DNA from: Streptomyces sp. DT2A-34
GTDB taxonomy: Bacteria; Actinomycetota; Actinomycetes; Streptomycetales; Streptomycetaceae
Direction: 5' to 3'
DNA length: 64,000 nucleotides
NCBI RefSeq assembly: GCF_030499515.1
Contig: NZ_JASTWJ010000001.1
Span: 806,001-870,000 of the forward strand
Part shown: positions 54,592-64,000 of the stretch, in pieces
Layout of the letters: every line of letters starts with the position of its first letter
Position numbering within the stretch: position 1 is the first letter of the stretch
Notes under the pieces: model-generated
What the model was told of the DNA's origin: nothing
Database searches by the model: none
Seen by the model: the letters and a program-made list of their open reading frames with translations, nothing else
Position numbers and translations under genes: made by a program

Positions 54592-55128
54592 ATGCACGAC
54601 CGAACTCGCTCCGACGCACACCACCCGGTGCAGACCAGACACACCGGTACAGCGCTTCTGGGCATCTACCTCAACGACCATCTGGCGGGTGCCACCGCCG
54701 GTGCCGAGCGGGCACGCCACATGGTGCGGTCGTACGGCGGTACGGCCCTCGCGGCGGCGATGGGACCGGTCTCCGCCGAGATCACCGAGGACCGGGCCAC
54801 CCTGATCGACCTCATGGAACGGCTCGACATCCCGGTACGGCACTACAAGGTCTACGCGGGGCGGATGGCCGAGCGGGTGGGGCGGCTGAAGGGCAACGGC
54901 CGGCTCGTACGCCGTTCCCCACTGAGCCCGCTGCTGGAACTGGAGACGCTGCGGCTGGGAGTGGAGGGCAAGACAGCCCTGTGGCAGACGCTGCGTGAAC
55001 TCGCCGACCACGAGGAACGCCTGGACCCGAGCCTCCTCGACGACCTGCTCGAACGGGCCCGACGGCAACAGGACGTGCTGGAGGAGCTGCGGCGCCGACA
55101 GATCGGGGCAGCACTGCAGGAGACGTGA
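54592..55128 (+). CDS. Helical (ferritin-like?) protein of unknown function, 178 residues
   Basis: ATG 54592, behind GGAAGGGACACGCC, opens a frame whose product is almost entirely helical. TALLGIYLNDHLAGATAGAE, ATLIDLMERLDIPVRHYKVY and LETLRLGVEGKTALWQTLRE suggest a four-helix bundle of the ferritin-like or DUF892-like kind. I cannot place clear metal-ligand Glu-x-x-His pairs. A charged, coiled-coil-like C-terminus LLERARRQQDVLEELRRR follows. Function not known. A strong terminator lies immediately after the stop. Confidence 0.75.
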   Translation: MHDRTRSDAHHPVQTRHTGTALLGIYLNDHLAGATAGAERARHMVRSYGGTALAAAMGPVSAEITEDRATLIDLMERLDIPVRHYKVYAGRMAERVGRLKGNGRLVRRSPLSPLLELETLRLGVEGKTALWQTLRELADHEERLDPSLLDDLLERARRQQDVLEELRRRQIGAALQET

Positions 55129-55167
55129 GACGGCGGGGTCCCGGCAGCGCGCCGGGACCCCGGTCTC
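55127..55167. terminator. Bidirectional hairpin terminator
   Basis: GGGGTCCCGGC (55135-55145) pairs perfectly with GCCGGGACCCC (55151-55161) around a five-base loop, and flanking GAGAC/GTCTC extends it after a short bulge. It sits between the converging helical-protein and GH2 genes. Confidence 0.9.
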
Positions 55168-55173
55168 ATCGGA

Positions 55174-61181
<6,008 letters not shown>

Positions 61182-61188
61182 GAACAGG

Positions 61189-61219
61189 AACGTAGAACCT
61201 CAAGCGGTGTTGAGGTCAA
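61189..61219 (-). promoter_or_regulatory. SoxR-type promoter with 19-base spacer
   Basis: Minus strand -35 TTGACC (61219-61214) and -10 TACGTT (61194-61189) are 19 bases apart, the over-long spacer used by MerR-family activators. The spacer is centred on CCTCAAGCGGTGTTGAGG (61198-61215), whose CCTCAA/TTGAGG arms match the Streptomyces SoxR box. The ATG is only seven bases beyond the -10. Confidence 0.8.
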
Positions 61220-61325
61220 TATCGGCGGCTTCGCGAAGGCCGACAGGCGTCCGCAGCCGGTCCGTAAGCCGCCGTCTTCGCTCCCGCAACCCGGCGTTGT
61301 CGCAGCGCCGAGAGCCTCTGCGAAT

Positions 61326-62291
61326 GTGACAGCCGTACGACTCCCCGCGGGACGCCTGCGCGGACGTCTCCCGCTCCGCCAACTGCTGTGCCTGCTCCCC
61401 GTCGTCCTCGTCGTCGTGGTCGCGGTGCGGCACCGGTCCGTGCTCGCCGAGGGCATCGGTCATCTGGCGACAGCCAAGTGGCCGTGGCTGCTCGCCGCGG
61501 CCTGCGCCACCTGCCTGACCTGGGTCGCGGCGGCGGTGACCCGGCAGGGTGCGGTGATCGACCGGCTGCCCAGGCTACGCCTGCTCGTCACCCAGTTCGC
61601 GGCGGGATCGGCCAACCATCTGCTGCCCACCGGCCTGGGCGCGAGCGCGGTCAACCTGCGCTTCATGACGGTGTGCGGGCTGCCGCTCGCCCGCTCCTCG
61701 GCCGCGCTGGCGCTGTATCTGCTCGCGGAGAGCGTGGCCCGCGTCGGTCTGCTGGCCGCGCTGTTGATCGCCTTCCCGGACGCGCTGCGGCTCGGCCCGC
61801 TCCTCCCGGAGGGGGCGTGGGGCCCGCTGTCGCTGGCCATCGGCGCGGTGGCCGTCGTGGCGGTGGCCGTCTTCGCACTCGTACGCCGGCTGCGCACCGC
61901 CGTGCTCGCCTTCCTGCGCACCGCGCTGGGCGAGGCGCGCTCGGTGCACACCCGCCCGTCCCGGGCGCTGGCCCTGTGGGGCGGCTCGCTGGCCTTCCCC
62001 ACCCTGCAGGCGGCCGGCCTGGTCCTGGTCGGGCTCGCCCTGGGCCTGGACGTACCGCCCGCGCACATGGCGCTCGCCTATCTGGCGGCGACCGTCGCCG
62101 TCGCCCTGGTGCCCACGCCGGGCGGGGTCGGCTCGGTCGAGGCCGCGCTGGTCGTGGCGCTGGTGGCGGCGGGCGGCCCGGTGGCGGTGGCGACGGCGGT
62201 GGTGCTGGCCTACCGGATCATCACGGTGTGGCTGCCGCTGGTGCCGGGGGCGTTGACGCTGGGGGCGCTGGTGCGGTGGAAGGTCATCTGA
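61326..62291 (+). CDS. Lysylphosphatidylglycerol-synthase-type membrane protein (UPF0104)
   Basis: A 321-residue membrane protein with about eight hydrophobic helices. It matches the LPG-synthase transmembrane region family: GSANHLLPTGLGASAVNLRF near residue 98 and VPTPGGVGSVEAALVVAL near 260 are the characteristic loops. There is no cytosolic aminoacyl-transferase domain, so it is more likely a lipid flippase-like protein than a synthase. Start GTG 61326, with GAGAGCC upstream. It diverges from the ABC exporter. Confidence 0.83.
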   Translation: MTAVRLPAGRLRGRLPLRQLLCLLPVVLVVVVAVRHRSVLAEGIGHLATAKWPWLLAAACATCLTWVAAAVTRQGAVIDRLPRLRLLVTQFAAGSANHLLPTGLGASAVNLRFMTVCGLPLARSSAALALYLLAESVARVGLLAALLIAFPDALRLGPLLPEGAWGPLSLAIGAVAVVAVAVFALVRRLRTAVLAFLRTALGEARSVHTRPSRALALWGGSLAFPTLQAAGLVLVGLALGLDVPPAHMALAYLAATVAVALVPTPGGVGSVEAALVVALVAAGGPVAVATAVVLAYRIITVWLPLVPGALTLGALVRWKVI

Positions 62292-62309
62292 CGGCTGGGA
62301 CGAGGCGGC

Positions 62310-62490
62310 ACACACGCCGGGGGGAGGTGCGCAGGTCTGTGAAGACGACCGTGTCGGCCGCGAGCACGGTCGTACGCCGTCGCGGCGGTGGACGCGGACG
62401 CCGGACAGCCGGCCGTGGCCGAGGAGTTCGGTGACGGTGGTGCGGGTCCGGAGGGGGAGGCGGCGGAGGCGGGCGTCCAGGGCGTCGCGA
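62310..62490 (-). pseudogene. Decayed C-terminal fragment of an FAD-dependent oxidoreductase
   Basis: In the minus strand one frame reads RTRTTVTELLGHGRLSGVRV, a second continues RTTVLAADTVVFT, and a third reads LRTS and PGVCAAS. In order these resemble the end of amine/sarcosine-oxidase-like flavoproteins (TELLG-GRL-GVRV, ADTVVFTGDW, LRTS-PGVFAAGN) with an internal deletion and two frameshifts. Nothing intact remains; the 464-base spacer 62292-62755 holds no other convincing gene. Confidence 0.4.
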
Positions 62491-62755
62491 GCACCGGACC
62501 TGTCATGGCACCTCTCCCTCCGCCGGGGTGCGCGGGCGCCAGGCGGCGCTCTGCGTACCCAGGTCGCGGGCGGCAAGTGCCCCTCCACCCACCCGGTGTC
62601 GGCGGAGAATGCCCGAAACCGTCCCAAGCCGCCGCCCGACCGCCGATCCTGGTACGAACACCTGTGCCCGATACGGCAGGATGAGCCCTCGTGCCGTCCT
62701 CGGGGGACGGGTGGCCGGCACGACGGCACATCGCGAAAATCGAGCAGGTGACAAC

Positions 62756-62827
62756 GTGACGAGACTTCACATCCGGCCGTCGGCGAAGGGATTCGCCGCA
62801 GCATTCCTCCCCGGAGGTGACCGGTGA
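62756..62827 (+). CDS. 23-codon leader ORF overlapping the MscS start
   Basis: GTG 62756 opens a frame (MTRLHIRPSAKGFAAAF, LPGGDR) whose TGA overlaps the channel's GTG at 62824 by four bases (GTGA). The ribosome site of the channel gene lies within it. Could couple translation of the channel, or be chance. Confidence 0.35.
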   Translation: MTRLHIRPSAKGFAAAFLPGGDR

Positions 62828-63918
62828 CGCGAGCGCTCACTGTGGACGACCTGGTCATCGCCGGGATCGCGCTGGCGGCGGGGCTGCTCGCGGCCTTCCT
62901 GCTGCGCATGCTGCTGCGCTGGCTCGGCAAGCACGCCGACCGCACCCGCTGGAGCGGCGACGACCTCATCGTGGACACGCTGCGGACCGTGGTGCCGTGG
63001 GCGGCGTTCCTCGGCGGCGCGGCCTCCGCGGGCGCGGCGCTGCCGCTGACCCGGACGGTCCAGCACAACGTCAACCAGACCCTGACCGTGCTGCTCATCT
63101 TCATCGTGACGCTGGCGGCGGCCCGCGGGGTCGCCGGGCTGATGCGGACGGTCACCCAGTCCCGCCCCGGCGTCGCCGGCTCGGCCACGATCTTCGTCAA
63201 CATCACCCGGATCCTGGTCCTGGCCATCGGCTTCCTGGTGGTGCTGCAGACGCTGGGCATCTCGATAGCGCCGCTGCTCACCGCCCTGGGCGTCGGCGGT
63301 CTCGCGGTCGCGCTCGCCCTGCAGGACACGCTCGCCAACCTCTTCGCGGGTATCCATATCCTCGCCTCCAAGACCGTCCAGCCCGGCGACTACATCCGGC
63401 TGAGCAGTGGCGAGGAGGGCTATGTCGAGGACATCAACTGGCGCCAGACGACGGTCCGCAACCTGTCCAACAACCTGGTCGTGATCCCCAACGGGGAGCT
63501 CGCGAAGACGAACATGACCAACTTCATGCGTCCCGAGGAGGAGTTGACGATCCTGGTCCAGGTGGGCGTCGCCTACGACAGCGACCTGGACCACGTCGAG
63601 CGGGTGACGAACGAGATCATCGCCGAGGTGATGACCGAGGTCGAGGGCGCCCTCCCGCACCACGAGCCGATCATCCGCTTCCACACCTTCGGCGACTCCC
63701 GGATCGGCTTCACGGTCATCCTGGGCGTCGGCGAGTTCAGCGACCAGTACCGGATCAAGCACGAGTTCATCAAGCGCCTGCACAAGCGCTACCGCGCGGA
63801 GGGCATCCGCATCCCGGCGCCCACGCGGACGGTGGCGATCCAGCAGGGCACGGTGGCGATTCCGCAGCAGCGCGGCCCCGAAGAGGCGGACGAGATGACC
63901 TCCGTCCGCCTCGACTGA
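62824..63918 (+). CDS. MscS-family mechanosensitive channel
   Basis: A 364-residue channel: hydrophobic helices in the first 170 residues, the pore-lining Gly/Ala-rich helix near residue 145-170 (LGVGGLAVALALQDTLANLFAGI), then the beta domain (IRLSSGEEGYVEDINWRQTTVR, VVIPNGELAKTNMTNF) and the alpha/beta C-terminal domain. It opens under membrane tension to release solutes. GTG 62824 follows CCGGAGGTG. Confidence 0.92.
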   Translation: MTRALTVDDLVIAGIALAAGLLAAFLLRMLLRWLGKHADRTRWSGDDLIVDTLRTVVPWAAFLGGAASAGAALPLTRTVQHNVNQTLTVLLIFIVTLAAARGVAGLMRTVTQSRPGVAGSATIFVNITRILVLAIGFLVVLQTLGISIAPLLTALGVGGLAVALALQDTLANLFAGIHILASKTVQPGDYIRLSSGEEGYVEDINWRQTTVRNLSNNLVVIPNGELAKTNMTNFMRPEEELTILVQVGVAYDSDLDHVERVTNEIIAEVMTEVEGALPHHEPIIRFHTFGDSRIGFTVILGVGEFSDQYRIKHEFIKRLHKRYRAEGIRIPAPTRTVAIQQGTVAIPQQRGPEEADEMTSVRLD

Positions 63919-63933
63919 CGAACCGGGACGTCG

Positions 63934-64000
63934 CTACAGGGTGGCCGAACTCTCGTGGCGGTCGGCGCCCTTGCGGCGGCGCGGCGCGGCGAGCGCCGGG
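63934..64000 (-). CDS. 3' end of a gene cut by the window edge
   Basis: Only the last 21 codons are visible, ending in a TAG at 63934-63936. The reading frame ends ALAAPRRRKGADRHESSATL, a basic hydrophilic tail such as ends many membrane transporters. No function can be given. Confidence 0.4.
   Translation of the reverse strand, partial: PALAAPRRRKGADRHESSATL

Overview
The window looks like a piece of a Streptomyces (or very close actinobacterial) chromosome. It is uniformly very GC-rich, genes start with ATG, GTG and occasionally TTG behind purine-rich ribosome sites, and the gene content is typical: several TetR and GntR regulators, SpoIIE-type phosphatase, Ser/Thr kinase, Rpf/LysM/M23 wall enzyme, FhuF-like protein, GlgA/GlgC, Tat-exported glycosidases. 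No rRNA, tRNA, CRISPR, plasmid or phage module was seen.

Layout. 1-5.7 kb: DNA glycosylase (cut by the window edge), PAS/GAF/SpoIIE phosphatase, lipoprotein, lipase-maturation-factor-like membrane protein. 5.7-14.6 kb: an eight-gene, tightly overlapping minus-strand operon for uptake and non-phosphorylative breakdown of a 6-deoxy sugar, best read as L-fucose (ABC importer, mutarotase, aldose dehydrogenase, lactonase, fuconate-type dehydratase, SDR dehydrogenase), divergent from an FCD-type GntR regulator with palindromic operator-like sites between them. 14.6-18.2 kb: a P-loop NTPase/TPR gene split by an in-frame TAG. 18.4-21.9 kb: small ORF, amidase, remnants of a divergent lacI/GH38-mannosidase pair, and an HTH regulator/DoxX pair. 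21.9-25.4 kb: exported GH29 alpha-L-fucosidase and GH20 hexosaminidase. 25.6-31.3 kb: amidase, TetR/SGNH operon, a 57-residue peptide gene, HD protein and SDR. 31.3-38 kb: zinc-ribbon SDR, two regulator/DMT-transporter pairs, a wax-ester-synthase-like acyltransferase. 37.9-43.6 kb: glgA-glgC, FhuF-like protein, DMT transporter with a probable frameshift, Rpf-LysM-M23 wall hydrolase. 43.9-50 kb: 6-phosphogluconate dehydrogenase, proline-rich peptide, panD operon, Ser/Thr kinase. 50.2-55.1 kb: an ATP-grasp ligase/CocE hydrolase pair, SDR, helical protein. 55.2-64 kb: 1307-residue GH2 beta-galactosidase, ABC exporter behind a SoxR-type promoter, LPG-synthase-like membrane protein, MscS channel and a cut gene at the right edge.

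How it fits together. The exported GH29, GH20 and GH2 enzymes could release fucose, hexosamine and galactose from fucosylated glycans, and the ABC/fuconate operon could import and oxidise the fucose; this link is inference. The most unusual things seen are (i) an 87-base palindrome-bearing insertion that stays in frame inside the importer ATPase, (ii) a textbook 19-bp-spacer SoxR promoter that puts the exporter start codon at or next to the transcription start, (iii) one deletion that appears to have removed the 5' halves of two divergent genes, (iv) the TAG that splits an otherwise continuous TPR protein, and (v) the uncharacterised ATP-grasp/CocE pair, which is the best candidate for an undescribed enzymatic system.
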